DNA from: Candidatus Omnitrophota bacterium
GTDB lineage: Bacteria; Omnitrophota; Gorgyraeia; Aquiviventales; Aquiviventaceae
NCBI GenBank assembly: GCA_020057015.1
Contig: JAGVGS010000145.1
Span: forward strand, 1-18,389
Length of the DNA stretch: 18,389 bases
Direction: 5' to 3'
Below the pieces are notes generated by a model. It was not told where the DNA came from and did no database searches. It worked only from the letters and a program-made list of their open reading frames with translations. Positions 7,415 through 15,024 of the stretch are shown piece after piece. Each line of letters begins with the position of its first letter. Position 1 is the stretch's first letter. The translations under genes and the position numbers were made by a program.

Positions 7415-7996
7415 TTGACCGTCATTCTTGGATTGGGCAATCCCGGGCATACGTACCACGGCACCCGGCACAACGTGGGCTTTGCGGTCATCCAGTGGCT
7501 GGCCCAGGCGCGCGGCGTGGATATCGCGCAGAGCCTGGTTAGCCCGGTGGACGCTCGCCCGGCAGCGGTGTATGGCGATTACGAGCGCCAGGGCAAGCCG
7601 GTGCGCCTCATGATGCCGCTGACGATGATGAACGAGTCGGGCGAGGCGCTGCGGACGTTTGCGCTACCCTCTGCCCCTGTGCTGATCGTCTGTGACGACG
7701 TGAATTTGCCCGTGGGTACCCTGCGCCTTCGGCCCTCGGGCAGCGCCGGCGGGCATCATGGCCTGCAATCGTGCTTGGCGGTGGCGGGCACGGAAGACAT
7801 CGCGCGGCTGCGCATCGGCGTGGGACGTGAACCGCTGCCCAAGGAGTTGCGGGGGTATGTGCTCTCAGCGTTTGAGAGCGCGGAGCGCCCGGTCATCAAG
7901 CAAGCCATCGAGCAGGCCGCGGAGGCCTGCGAGTTTTGGGCAGCAGAAGGCATCGACGCGGCGATGAATCGCTATAACAAGGGTCCCTCCACATGA
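7415..7996 (+). CDS. pth: Peptidyl-tRNA hydrolase, TTG start
   Basis: The 193-residue enzyme frees tRNA from peptidyl-tRNA dropped by ribosomes. The N-terminus TVILGLGNPG and GTRHNVGF carry Asn 9 and the catalytic His 19 (E. coli Asn 10 and His 20). MNESG holds the Asn 68 equivalent at 73, and CDDVNLP the Asp 93 equivalent at 94. The GGHHGL motif has His where E. coli Pth has Asn 114, a position that varies among homologs. I chose TTG at 7415 because it places Met-Thr-Val-Ile exactly where the family begins. No ATG occurs in frame near the fold, and a longer frame upstream would read through the rplY tail as a basic, unfolded sequence. CTG at 7406 is another possible start. The stop overlaps the rpsF start (ATGA). 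Confidence 0.93.
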   Translation: MTVILGLGNPGHTYHGTRHNVGFAVIQWLAQARGVDIAQSLVSPVDARPAAVYGDYERQGKPVRLMMPLTMMNESGEALRTFALPSAPVLIVCDDVNLPVGTLRLRPSGSAGGHHGLQSCLAVAGTEDIARLRIGVGREPLPKELRGYVLSAFESAERPVIKQAIEQAAEACEFWAAEGIDAAMNRYNKGPST

Positions 7997-8325
7997 TCAT
8001 GAAGCCCTATGAAGCGCTGGTGATTTTCAAGACAGCAGGCAGCGAGCAGGACTTAAGCCGGCACGCCGCCCAGTTCGAGGACCAGATCAAGAAGCTGGGC
8101 GGGCGGATTGCCACCTCCCAGGCCATGGGCCGGCGGCGCCTGGCCTTTCGCATCGCGAAACAGGCCGAGGGGTTCTATCACCTCGTGCGGTTTGAGGCGC
8201 CTGCCGAGCAGGTGCGGGAGCTGGACCGCATGCTGCGCCTCAATGAGCAGGTGGTGCGGTTCATGATCCTCGATGGCTCGCAGCCGCTGCCGGCGCCAGC
8301 CGCGCCCGCCCCGGTCGAGGTGTGA
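7993..8325 (+). CDS. rpsF: 30S ribosomal protein S6
   Basis: The 110-residue protein matches S6, which pairs with S18 on the platform of the small subunit. The YEALVIFK strand, the MGRRRLAFRIAKQAEGFYHLVRFEAP core and the RMLRLNEQVVRFMIL end are characteristic. A short Ala/Pro tail follows. The start at 7993 overlaps the pth stop by four bases. A second ATG at 7999 (MKPYEA) fits the family length slightly better and cannot be excluded. It opens the conserved rpsF-ssb-rpsR-rplI block, in which S6, SSB and S18 are co-transcribed in most bacteria and S6:S18 often autoregulates the mRNA; I could not identify that RNA element here. Confidence 0.94.
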   Translation: MIMKPYEALVIFKTAGSEQDLSRHAAQFEDQIKKLGGRIATSQAMGRRRLAFRIAKQAEGFYHLVRFEAPAEQVRELDRMLRLNEQVVRFMILDGSQPLPAPAAPAPVEV

Positions 8326-8326
8326 G

Positions 8327-8761
8327 ATGGTCAGCCTCAACCGCGTGCTGCTGATCGGCAACCTCACGAAGGACCCGGAGCTGCGCTACACGCCCAGCGG
8401 CACGGCGGTGGCCAACCTGCGCCTGGCGGTGAATTCCTCCTTCAAGGGACAGGATGGCCAGCGCAAGGAAGAGACGTGCTTCGTGACGATCGTGGTCTGG
8501 AGCAAGCAGGCCGAGCTGTGCAACCAATACTTGAAGAAGGGCCGCTCCATCTTTGTGGAAGGCCGGCTGCTGTACCGCCAGTGGGAAGCCGAGGGCAAGA
8601 CGCGCTCGACGATGGAAGTGCGCGCCGACCGGGTGCAGTTCCTCGGCGCGCCAGGCGCGCCCGCAGCCGCAGGCGCGCGCGTGGACGCGCCGGAAGCAGT
8701 GGAAGAACCCCAGGGCGAGGGCGCCCCGGAGAGTGGCGTGGAAGCGGACGTGCCGTTTTGA
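8327..8761 (+). CDS. ssb: Single-stranded DNA-binding protein
   Basis: The 144-residue SSB protects single-stranded DNA during replication and repair. The OB fold covers residues 1-~108 (SLNRVLLIGNLTKDPELRY, then VVWSKQAELCNQYLKKG and VEGRLLYRQW). A short Ala/Pro/Glu linker leads to the acidic tip EADVPF, the equivalent of the DDDIPF tail that recruits partner proteins. I chose the ATG at 8327, one base after the rpsF stop, because it gives the canonical MxxLNR start. The frame stays open upstream, but that part is a shadow of the rpsF tail. The linker DNA (8645-8661) contains repeated GGCGCGCC, a low-complexity effect of Ala/Pro codons. Confidence 0.96.
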   Translation: MVSLNRVLLIGNLTKDPELRYTPSGTAVANLRLAVNSSFKGQDGQRKEETCFVTIVVWSKQAELCNQYLKKGRSIFVEGRLLYRQWEAEGKTRSTMEVRADRVQFLGAPGAPAAAGARVDAPEAVEEPQGEGAPESGVEADVPF

Positions 8762-8773
8762 GGCAATAAACAC

Positions 8774-8778
8774 AAGGA
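8774..8778 (+). promoter_or_regulatory. Shine-Dalgarno sequence of rpsR
   Basis: AAGGA lies 6 bases before the ATG at 8785, in the 23-base ssb-rpsR gap, and supports that start. Confidence 0.6.
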
Positions 8779-8784
8779 CACAGC

Positions 8785-9012
8785 ATGGCATTTGTGCGTC
8801 GGACCTTTGTGAAGAAGCCCTGCCGATTTTGCACCGAGCAGGTGGATCAGGTGGACTACAAGGACTTGGAGCGCATCGGCCGCTACGTGACCGATCGCGG
8901 CAAAATCCTCCCTTCGCGGCTGACCGGCACCTGCGCGAAACATCAGCGGGTGCTTACCCGCGCCATCAAGCGCGCGCGGTTCATGGCGCTGTTGCCTTAC
9001 GTGTCGGCCTGA
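8785..9012 (+). CDS. rpsR: 30S ribosomal protein S18, zinc-ribbon type
   Basis: The 75-residue protein has the S18 core: DYKDLERIGRYVTDRGKILP, then the RLTGTCAKHQRVL stretch and IKRARFMALLPY. It binds S6 and 16S rRNA. Four possible zinc ligands are visible: Cys 13 and Cys 16 (PCRFC), Cys 50 and His 53 (TCAKH). So this is the cysteine-containing (C+) form known in several phyla, unlike E. coli S18, which lacks the set. AAGGA lies 6 bases before the ATG. The stop overlaps the rplI start as TGATG. Zinc binding is inferred from spacing. Confidence 0.95.
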   Translation: MAFVRRTFVKKPCRFCTEQVDQVDYKDLERIGRYVTDRGKILPSRLTGTCAKHQRVLTRAIKRARFMALLPYVSA

Positions 9013-9455
9013 TGGACGTGGTCCTCGTGCAGGCGGTGGACAAGCTCGGCGAGCCGGGCAGCGTGGTAAAGGTGAAGACGGGCTATGCCCGCAATTTCTT
9101 GCTGCCGCGCGGGCTCGCCGTGGCGGCCACCCCGGCCGAGCTGCAGCGTGCCGAGGCCTTGAAGCGCCGCCGCGAGGCGCAACAGCGCCAGCAGCAAGCG
9201 GCGGCCGAGGCCTTGAAGCAACGCCTCGAGGCCGTGCGGTTGAAGCTGGCACTGACCGTGGGCGAAGACGCCCAAGTGTTCGGCTCCATCACCGCGCATG
9301 ACCTGGCCGAGGCCCTGCAGCGCGCGGGCGTCGCGGTGGAAAAGCATCTCATTCAACTTGAGCAGCCGCTGAAAGCCCTAGGCGTCTACGAGGTGCCGGT
9401 GCGCTTGCACCCGCACGTCACGGCGCTGCTCAACCTCTCGGTTGTGAAAGCCTAA
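9012..9455 (+). CDS. rplI: 50S ribosomal protein L9
   Basis: The 147-residue L9 binds 23S rRNA near the L1 stalk and reaches out to the neighbouring ribosome. The N-terminal domain (1-~45) has VVLVQAVDKLGEPGSVVKV and the signature GYARNFLLPRGLA. A long central helix rich in Gln, Arg and Ala (about 50-85) links to the C-terminal domain, which includes VFGSITAHDLAEAL. The ATG at 9012 shares one base with the rpsR stop, which argues for translational coupling. A much longer frame open upstream overlaps rpsR and ssb and is rejected. Confidence 0.96.
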   Translation: MDVVLVQAVDKLGEPGSVVKVKTGYARNFLLPRGLAVAATPAELQRAEALKRRREAQQRQQQAAAEALKQRLEAVRLKLALTVGEDAQVFGSITAHDLAEALQRAGVAVEKHLIQLEQPLKALGVYEVPVRLHPHVTALLNLSVVKA

Positions 9456-9461
9456 CACCGA

Positions 9462-10823
9462 ATGGATCTACCCGCCGAGCGGGGCTTGTCCATGGTCGAA
9501 ACGCTCGAGCGCCTGCCGCCGCAGAACGTGGAGGCGGAGCAGGCGGTACTGGGCTCTATGCTGCTCGCCGAGGAAGCCATCGTCCAGGCGGCCGAAATCC
9601 TCGACGAGTCCGTGTTCTATCGGGACACCCACCGCAAGCTCTTCACCGCCCTGCTGCACCTCTACCGCGCGAGCACGCCGGTCGATCTTGTCACCGCGAC
9701 CGATGAGCTTAAGCGCCGCAACTGGCTCGAGCAGATCGGCGGGCCCAGCTACCTCGCGACCCTCACCAGCCTCGTGCCCACGGCGTCCAATGCCGAGCAT
9801 TACTGCCGCATCGTCAAGCAAAAGGCCATCCTACGCGCCCTGATCCAGGCCTCCACCCGCATCGCCAGCGAATGCTACGAGCAGGCCCACGAGCCGGATC
9901 TGTTGCTCGACCGCGCCGAAACGCTCATTTTCGACATCGCCTCGAAGAAGCTCAAGCGCGACGCGATCGCGATGAAGGACATCATCAAGAGCTCGATCGA
10001 AATGATCGACCTGCTGTACCAGCGCAAGGGCATGATCACCGGGCAGCCCACGGGCTATCTCGACCTCGATAGGGAATTGGCCGGGCTGCAGCCGGCGGAT
10101 TTGGTCATCGTGGCCGGGCGTCCGGCCATGGGCAAAAGCAGCTTTACGCTGTGCGTGGCGGAGAACGTCGCCCTGCATCAGAAGGCCGGGGTGGCGATCT
10201 TCTCGCTCGAAATGTCGAAAGAGAACGTGGTGCAGCGCATGCTCTGCTCGCACGCGCGCATCAATGCCCACAACGTCCGCTCCGGGATGCTCTCGGCCAG
10301 CGACTGGCCGAAGCTCACGCAGGCGGCGGGAAAGCTCTCGGAGGCCCCGATCTTCATCGATGATACGCCGGGGATTTCCATCCTCGAGCTGCGCGCCAAG
10401 GCTCGGCGCCTCAAGAGCCGCCATGACATCAGCTTGATCATTCTGGATTACCTGCAGCTCATGGACGAATCATCGTACTCGGAGAACCGCCAGCAGGAGA
10501 TCTCCGTGATCTCGCGGGGCTTGAAGGCCCTGGCGCGCGAGCTCAAGGTGCCTGTGATCGCCGTCAGCCAGCTCTCGCGCGCCCCGGAGCGGCGCGAATC
10601 GTTTCGGCCGCGGCTCTCCGACCTGCGCGAGTCCGGGGCCATTGAGCAGGACGCCGACGTGGTGCTCATGCTCTACCGGGACGAGTATTACAATCCCAGC
10701 AGCGAGGACAACAAAGGGGTCGCCGAAGTGATCATTGCCAAGCAGCGCAACGGGCCCACGGGCACGGTCAAGTTGGCGTTTATCAATGAGTACACGCGCT
10801 TCGAAGGGCTGGCGGCCGGCTAA
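9462..10823 (+). CDS. dnaB: Replicative DNA helicase DnaB
   Basis: The 453-residue hexameric helicase unwinds DNA at the replication fork. The N-terminal domain (about 17-120) begins PPQNVEAEQAVLGSML. The RecA-like C-terminal domain has Walker A GRPAMGKSS (219-227), the IFSLEMS motif (246-252), Walker B LIILDYLQLM (325-334), the VSQLSR motif (368-373) and SGAIEQDADV with the arginine finger region after it. No intein interrupts it. The ATG at 9462 follows rplI by 6 bases without a clear Shine-Dalgarno sequence; the ATG at 9492 (MVETLERLPP) is an alternative closer to the family start. It ends the rpsF-ssb-rpsR-rplI-dnaB block, and its stop overlaps the bamA start (TAATG). Confidence 0.96.
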   Translation: MDLPAERGLSMVETLERLPPQNVEAEQAVLGSMLLAEEAIVQAAEILDESVFYRDTHRKLFTALLHLYRASTPVDLVTATDELKRRNWLEQIGGPSYLATLTSLVPTASNAEHYCRIVKQKAILRALIQASTRIASECYEQAHEPDLLLDRAETLIFDIASKKLKRDAIAMKDIIKSSIEMIDLLYQRKGMITGQPTGYLDLDRELAGLQPADLVIVAGRPAMGKSSFTLCVAENVALHQKAGVAIFSLEMSKENVVQRMLCSHARINAHNVRSGMLSASDWPKLTQAAGKLSEAPIFIDDTPGISILELRAKARRLKSRHDISLIILDYLQLMDESSYSENRQQEISVISRGLKALARELKVPVIAVSQLSRAPERRESFRPRLSDLRESGAIEQDADVVLMLYRDEYYNPSSEDNKGVAEVIIAKQRNGPTGTVKLAFINEYTRFEGLAAG

Positions 10824-13147
10824 TGCGCCCCCGTTGCCTGCTGACCGGGCTGTTGGCCGGGCTCCTGAGCAGCCTCGCTGTTGCGGGGGTGCGGGCCCAA
10901 GACCCGGCGGCTCCTGAGGCGCCCCGCATCGTGCAGGTGGAAGTGCGCGGCACGCAGACCATTGCTAAGGAGACGATCCTGGCGAAGGTGCAGATGAAGC
11001 CCGGCAGCCCCTATCTGGATACGGTGGTCAGCGAAGACATCCGGCGCGTGTTTGCCCTGGGCTATTTCACGGACGTGCAAGCCGACGTGGAGGAGCTGCC
11101 CGAGGGGCTGCGCTTGGTGTTCGTCGTGAAGGAAAAGCCCACCGTGCGGGAAGTGCGGGTTGAGGGCCAGAAGGCGCTCTCCGAAGCGCGCGTGCTGGAG
11201 CTCTTTTCGTTAAAGACCGGGATGCTCTATGACCCGCGGCAAGTGAAGCAGGGCATCGACTTGGTGGAGGCGGAATACGGCCGTAAGGGGTTTGCCGACA
11301 CCGAGGTGGTATCGCAAGTCGAGACGCCTTCCTCCGGCGAGGGGGTCGTGGTGCGCGTGCTGATCGATGAAGGGCCGCGCACGCGCATTGAGCGCATCTT
11401 GGTGGAGGGCAACGAGGCCTTCGCGGATAAGCGCATTGTGAAGCTCCTGAAAACCAAACGCCGGCACTGGTTCCGCGCCGGCGTCTATAACGAAGAGACG
11501 CTGGAAGAGGACTTAGAGCGCATCCGCGCCTTTTACCGCAAGAATGGCTACCAGGATGTGACGGTCGCCCGGCAGGTGTACCGCGGCCCCAGCGGCCGGG
11601 GGCTGGTCGTGCATTTGAAGATCGCCGAAGGGCTGCAGCACCGTGTCGGCGAAGTGGCGCTGGAGGGCGCGCTGCTCTTTCCTGAGCACGAAGTGCGCCA
11701 GGTGCTGGGTCTCAAGCCCGGGGTAATCTTCAGCGATGAGGCGCTGCAAGCCGACTTGCGGGCGGTGAAACAATACTACGGCGACCAGGGCTATATTCAT
11801 GCCGAGGTCGCCCCGGAGCCGCAGCTGGATCCGAGCACCAAGCGGGTGAATCTCACCTACCATATCACGGAGAAGGAGCTCGTGTACGTGCAGCGGGTGG
11901 AGGTGCAAGGCAACCTGCGCACCAAAGACACCGTCGTGCGCCGCGAGATCCGCATCTACCCGGGCGAGGCCTTCGATGGCAAGCGCATCCGCAAGTCGGT
12001 CGATCGGCTCTATAATTTGGGGTATTTCGAGGAAGTCAACGTCGATACGACGCCGACCACGGAGGCGACCCGCGAGGATTTAGTCTTGCGGGTGAAGGAG
12101 TCGAAGACCGGCAGCTTCAGTTTTGGCGGCGGGTTTTCCTCGATCGACCGGCTGGTGGGCCTCATTGAGCTGGAGCAGCGCAACTTCGACGTGACCAACT
12201 GGCCCAGCTTTACCGGGGCCGGGCAAGACTTGCGCTTCAAGGTGGAGATCGGCAGCGTGCGGCGGTATTTCGACCTCTCCTTCACCGAACCCTGGATCTT
12301 CGGCCACCCGGTGTCGTTTGGGGTCGATGCGTACAACCGCACGCGCCTGCGCAGCCGCGACTTAGGCTTGGGCTATGAAGAAGAGCGCCGCGGCGGCGGT
12401 CTGCGCTTCGGCAAGGAATTCGCCGACGCGGTGCAGACCGGCCTGGGCTACCAGGTGTACCAGACGCGGATTTCCGACGTGGTGGATGAGGCCTCGGCGG
12501 ATCTGAAGGCAGAGGAGGGCAAGAACACCGTGAGCGTCGTGAGCCTCTCCTCGTCGTACGATGTGCGCGACAACCGTTTCGATCCCACGCGGGGCTTGTT
12601 CGCCTTCGCGTCCACGGATCTGGCCGGCGGCATCTTCGGCGCGGATAAGGACTTTTATCGGCTGCAGGGCGGGGCCAGCTTCTACCAGCCGCATTTCGAC
12701 CGCTTTGTGCTGGAGTCGCGCGTGCGCATGGGGGTGGTCGAGGCCTACGGCGATTCGGCCGACGTCCCGATTTTCGAGCGCTTCTTCGGCGGCGGGTCGG
12801 GCACGATCCGCGGTTTTCGCGAGCGCCGCGTGGGGCCCCGCGACCCGGCCTCCAACGACCCCATCGGGGGCGAGGCGACCTTCCTCGGCACGCTGGAGGA
12901 GGTCATGACGATCATCAAGGATGAGCGGGGCAAGGCCATCATCAAGGGCTCGGTGTTTTTGGACGTGGGCGATGTCTGGCGCCGGGTCGATGAGTTCGCC
13001 GAGTCGTTCAAGTCCGGCACCGGGGTGGGGGCGCGCGTCAATACTCCCATCGGCCCGCTGCGGCTGGATTTGGGCTTTCCCATCTCGGAGATCGAGGAGG
13101 AAGGGCGCAAACCGCGGTTCCACTTCAACGTCAGCCGGTCATTCTAA
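10823..13147 (+). CDS. bamA: Outer membrane protein assembly factor BamA
   Basis: The 774-residue Omp85 protein inserts beta-barrel proteins into the outer membrane. A signal peptide (about 1-25, ending VRA) is followed by five POTRA domains, roughly 36-104, 107-184, 187-269, 273-350 and 353-426; repeat boundaries show patterns such as YFTDVQADVE and YNLGYFEEVNVD. The C-terminal barrel (about 429-774) has the FTEPWIFG segment (487-494), the invariant loop-6 motif IRGF (662-665) and a C-terminal Phe in FNVSRSF. The length is close to the E. coli 810. It starts one base into the dnaB stop codon, an unusual neighbour, and is followed by skp and lipid A genes as in most diderms. No promoter is visible inside dnaB. 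Confidence 0.95.
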   Translation: MRPRCLLTGLLAGLLSSLAVAGVRAQDPAAPEAPRIVQVEVRGTQTIAKETILAKVQMKPGSPYLDTVVSEDIRRVFALGYFTDVQADVEELPEGLRLVFVVKEKPTVREVRVEGQKALSEARVLELFSLKTGMLYDPRQVKQGIDLVEAEYGRKGFADTEVVSQVETPSSGEGVVVRVLIDEGPRTRIERILVEGNEAFADKRIVKLLKTKRRHWFRAGVYNEETLEEDLERIRAFYRKNGYQDVTVARQVYRGPSGRGLVVHLKIAEGLQHRVGEVALEGALLFPEHEVRQVLGLKPGVIFSDEALQADLRAVKQYYGDQGYIHAEVAPEPQLDPSTKRVNLTYHITEKELVYVQRVEVQGNLRTKDTVVRREIRIYPGEAFDGKRIRKSVDRLYNLGYFEEVNVDTTPTTEATREDLVLRVKESKTGSFSFGGGFSSIDRLVGLIELEQRNFDVTNWPSFTGAGQDLRFKVEIGSVRRYFDLSFTEPWIFGHPVSFGVDAYNRTRLRSRDLGLGYEEERRGGGLRFGKEFADAVQTGLGYQVYQTRISDVVDEASADLKAEEGKNTVSVVSLSSSYDVRDNRFDPTRGLFAFASTDLAGGIFGADKDFYRLQGGASFYQPHFDRFVLESRVRMGVVEAYGDSADVPIFERFFGGGSGTIRGFRERRVGPRDPASNDPIGGEATFLGTLEEVMTIIKDERGKAIIKGSVFLDVGDVWRRVDEFAESFKSGTGVGARVNTPIGPLRLDLGFPISEIEEEGRKPRFHFNVSRSF

Positions 13148-13150
13148 GGC

Positions 13151-13157
13151 GAAGGAG
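13151..13157 (+). promoter_or_regulatory. Shine-Dalgarno sequence of skp
   Basis: GAAGGAG lies 7 bases before the ATG at 13165. It is a strong site that fixes the start and suggests skp is translated well, as fits an abundant chaperone. Confidence 0.75.
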
Positions 13158-13164
13158 CAGACGC

Positions 13165-13698
13165 ATGCAAACGCTACGCAGGGGACGAATCGGGCTGGCC
13201 GTGCTGGCAGCCCTGGGGCTGGTCGCAGGCACCGTGCCGGCGGCCGAAGGCAAGATCGGGTACATCAATTTGGCGAAGCTGTTCGATGAGTATGACCGCA
13301 CCAAAGCCATGGACGCGCAGCTCGAAAAGAAGGGCCAGCAAAAAGACGGCGAGCTGCAGGGCCGGGTGGGCGAGCTGAAGAAGCTGCGCGAGGGGCTGGA
13401 GCTGCTGAATGACCAGGCGCGCGAGGCGAAGGCGCGGGAGATCGAGCAGAAGACCGATGACCTGCAGCGCTTTCGCACCAGCACCGCGCGCGATCTGCGG
13501 CGCGAGCGCGATAAGATCGCGCAGCAGCTGCTCAAGGACATCGAGGCCAAAGTGCAGGACTTCGCCAAGGCCAACGGGTTTGCCGTCATCTTGGATAGCC
13601 GCTCGCTGCTCTTCGGGCAAGACGCGATGGATGTCACCGATGAAGTCCTCGCGGTGCTGAACAACAAGGCCGCCAAACCCGCGGCCCAGAGCAACTAG
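13165..13698 (+). CDS. skp: Periplasmic OmpH/Skp-family chaperone
   Basis: The 177-residue protein has an N-terminal signal peptide (about 1-27, ending VPAA) and then the Skp start KIGYINLAKLFDEY. A long charged helical stretch (about 45-140) is rich in Lys, Glu, Gln and Arg and would form the tentacle arms. The C-terminal strand FAVILDSRSLLF (about 144-155) and DVTDEVLAVLN finish the body domain. Skp trimers carry unfolded outer-membrane proteins through the periplasm. The position directly after bamA is the classic one. A short Lys/Ala/Pro/Ser tail follows. GAAGGAG at 13151-13157 gives a strong ribosome binding site. Confidence 0.93.
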   Translation: MQTLRRGRIGLAVLAALGLVAGTVPAAEGKIGYINLAKLFDEYDRTKAMDAQLEKKGQQKDGELQGRVGELKKLREGLELLNDQAREAKAREIEQKTDDLQRFRTSTARDLRRERDKIAQQLLKDIEAKVQDFAKANGFAVILDSRSLLFGQDAMDVTDEVLAVLNNKAAKPAAQSN

Positions 13699-13703
13699 CG
13701 CGG

Positions 13704-15023
13704 ATGAGCGACGCCCAGCGCACCCTGGCCAAAGAGGTCTTCCTCAACGGCACAGGCCTGCACACCGGCGAGGCGGTCTCGGTGCGCGTGGTGCCCGCCC
13801 CGGCGGATGCCGGGATCGTCTTCGTGCGCACGGATTTGCCGCACCGGCCCACCATCCCGGCGCGCGCCGGCCAGATGGTCGATGTGAGCAAGAGCGTGCG
13901 GCGCACGACGCTCTGCCGGGACGGCGTCGAGATCCAGACGATCGAGCACTTCATGGCGGCGATGTGGGGGGCGGGCCTCGACAACGCGTATGTCGAGATG
14001 ACCGCCTCCGAGATGCCCGGGCTCGATGGCTCGGCCATCGGCTTTCTCCGCCAGCTGCAGCAGGCCGGGACGATGGAGCAACAGAGTCCGCGCCGGTACT
14101 TTTCCCTGCGCGAGCCGGTCTCGGTGGAGGAGGGCGACTCCGCCATTGTCGTGTTCCCGGACAAGGAGTTTCGGATCTCCTATCTGCTGAGCTACCCGCA
14201 CCCCAAGCTGCGCTCGCAGTTCGTGACCTTCCAGCAGAGCGGGGGGGCCACGTTTGAAGAGGCGATCGCCCCGGCCCGCACGTTTTGCATGAAGGAGGAA
14301 GCCGAGGCGCTGCGCACGGCGGGCTTCGGCAAAGGGGCGACCTTCGAGAACACGCTGGTGTGGGACGCGCAAGGGGTGATGAACAACACGCTGCGCTTTG
14401 AGGATGAGTGCGCGCGCCACAAAGTGCTGGACTTGATCGGCGATCTCAACTTACTCGGGGAGCACCTGCGGGCGCACGTGATCGCCATCAAGAGCGGCCA
14501 CCCGCTCAACGTGAAGCTGGTCAAAAAGCTTACCCAGACCTCGGAGCAGTGGCGGCTCGGCTCGCTGCAATCGGCCACCGCCGAGGTCATGGTCGGGCCG
14601 CAGCTGGACATCACCCAGATCGAGAAGATCCTGCCGCACCGCTATCCCTTTCTGCTGGTGGATCGGGTGACGGAGCTGACGGAGACGCGCGCGGTGGGCC
14701 TCAAGTGCGTGACCAGTAACGAGTATTTCTTTCGCGGGCATTTCCCGGGCAAGCCAGTGATGCCCGGGGTGCTCATGATCGAGGCGATGGCGCAGCTCGG
14801 CGGCATCATCATGCTCAATAAATCCGAGCACAAGGGCAAAATCGCGTATTTCATGGCCGTGGACAAGGTGAAATTCCGCAAGCCCGTGGTGCCCGGCGAC
14901 GTGCTGGTGCTCGAAGCCGAGCTGGGCAAAGTGCGCAGCCGTATCGGGCAGGTGCTGGCGCGTGCGCTGGTGGATGGCAAAGTCGTGTGCGAGGGAGAGT
15001 TGATGTTCGCTCTCAGCGAATGA
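13704..15023 (+). CDS. Fused LpxC deacetylase / FabZ dehydratase
   Basis: The 439-residue protein joins two enzymes. Residues 1-~295 are LpxC, the zinc deacetylase that commits UDP-3-acyl-GlcNAc to lipid A: TIEHFMAA gives Glu 81 and zinc ligand His 82; ARHKVLDLIGDL gives His 239, Lys 240 and Asp 243; SGHPLN gives His 266. Residues ~300-439 are FabZ, the 3-hydroxyacyl-ACP dehydratase: LPHRYPFLLVDRV, then GHFPGKPVMPGVLMIEAMAQ with His 346 and Glu 360. The linker between domains is very short, and there is no stop codon or frameshift. This fusion is established in Bacteroidetes and some other diderm phyla. It starts 5 bases after skp; lpxD, often found between them, is absent. One gene supplies balanced lipid A and fatty acid flux. 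Confidence 0.96.
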   Translation: MSDAQRTLAKEVFLNGTGLHTGEAVSVRVVPAPADAGIVFVRTDLPHRPTIPARAGQMVDVSKSVRRTTLCRDGVEIQTIEHFMAAMWGAGLDNAYVEMTASEMPGLDGSAIGFLRQLQQAGTMEQQSPRRYFSLREPVSVEEGDSAIVVFPDKEFRISYLLSYPHPKLRSQFVTFQQSGGATFEEAIAPARTFCMKEEAEALRTAGFGKGATFENTLVWDAQGVMNNTLRFEDECARHKVLDLIGDLNLLGEHLRAHVIAIKSGHPLNVKLVKKLTQTSEQWRLGSLQSATAEVMVGPQLDITQIEKILPHRYPFLLVDRVTELTETRAVGLKCVTSNEYFFRGHFPGKPVMPGVLMIEAMAQLGGIIMLNKSEHKGKIAYFMAVDKVKFRKPVVPGDVLVLEAELGKVRSRIGQVLARALVDGKVVCEGELMFALSE

Positions 15024-15024
15024 C

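Noticed and set aside
8645..8681. Clustered GGCGCGCC palindromes
   Set aside because: They encode the Ala/Pro/Gly linker of SSB; codon bias explains them better than a site or repeat family.
8553..9011. Upstream extension of the rplI frame through ssb and rpsR
   Set aside because: It overlaps two certain genes, and L9 begins exactly at the ATG at 9012.
10118..10470. Possible intein in dnaB, a frequent insertion target
   Set aside because: The Walker A to Walker B region is continuous and of normal length.
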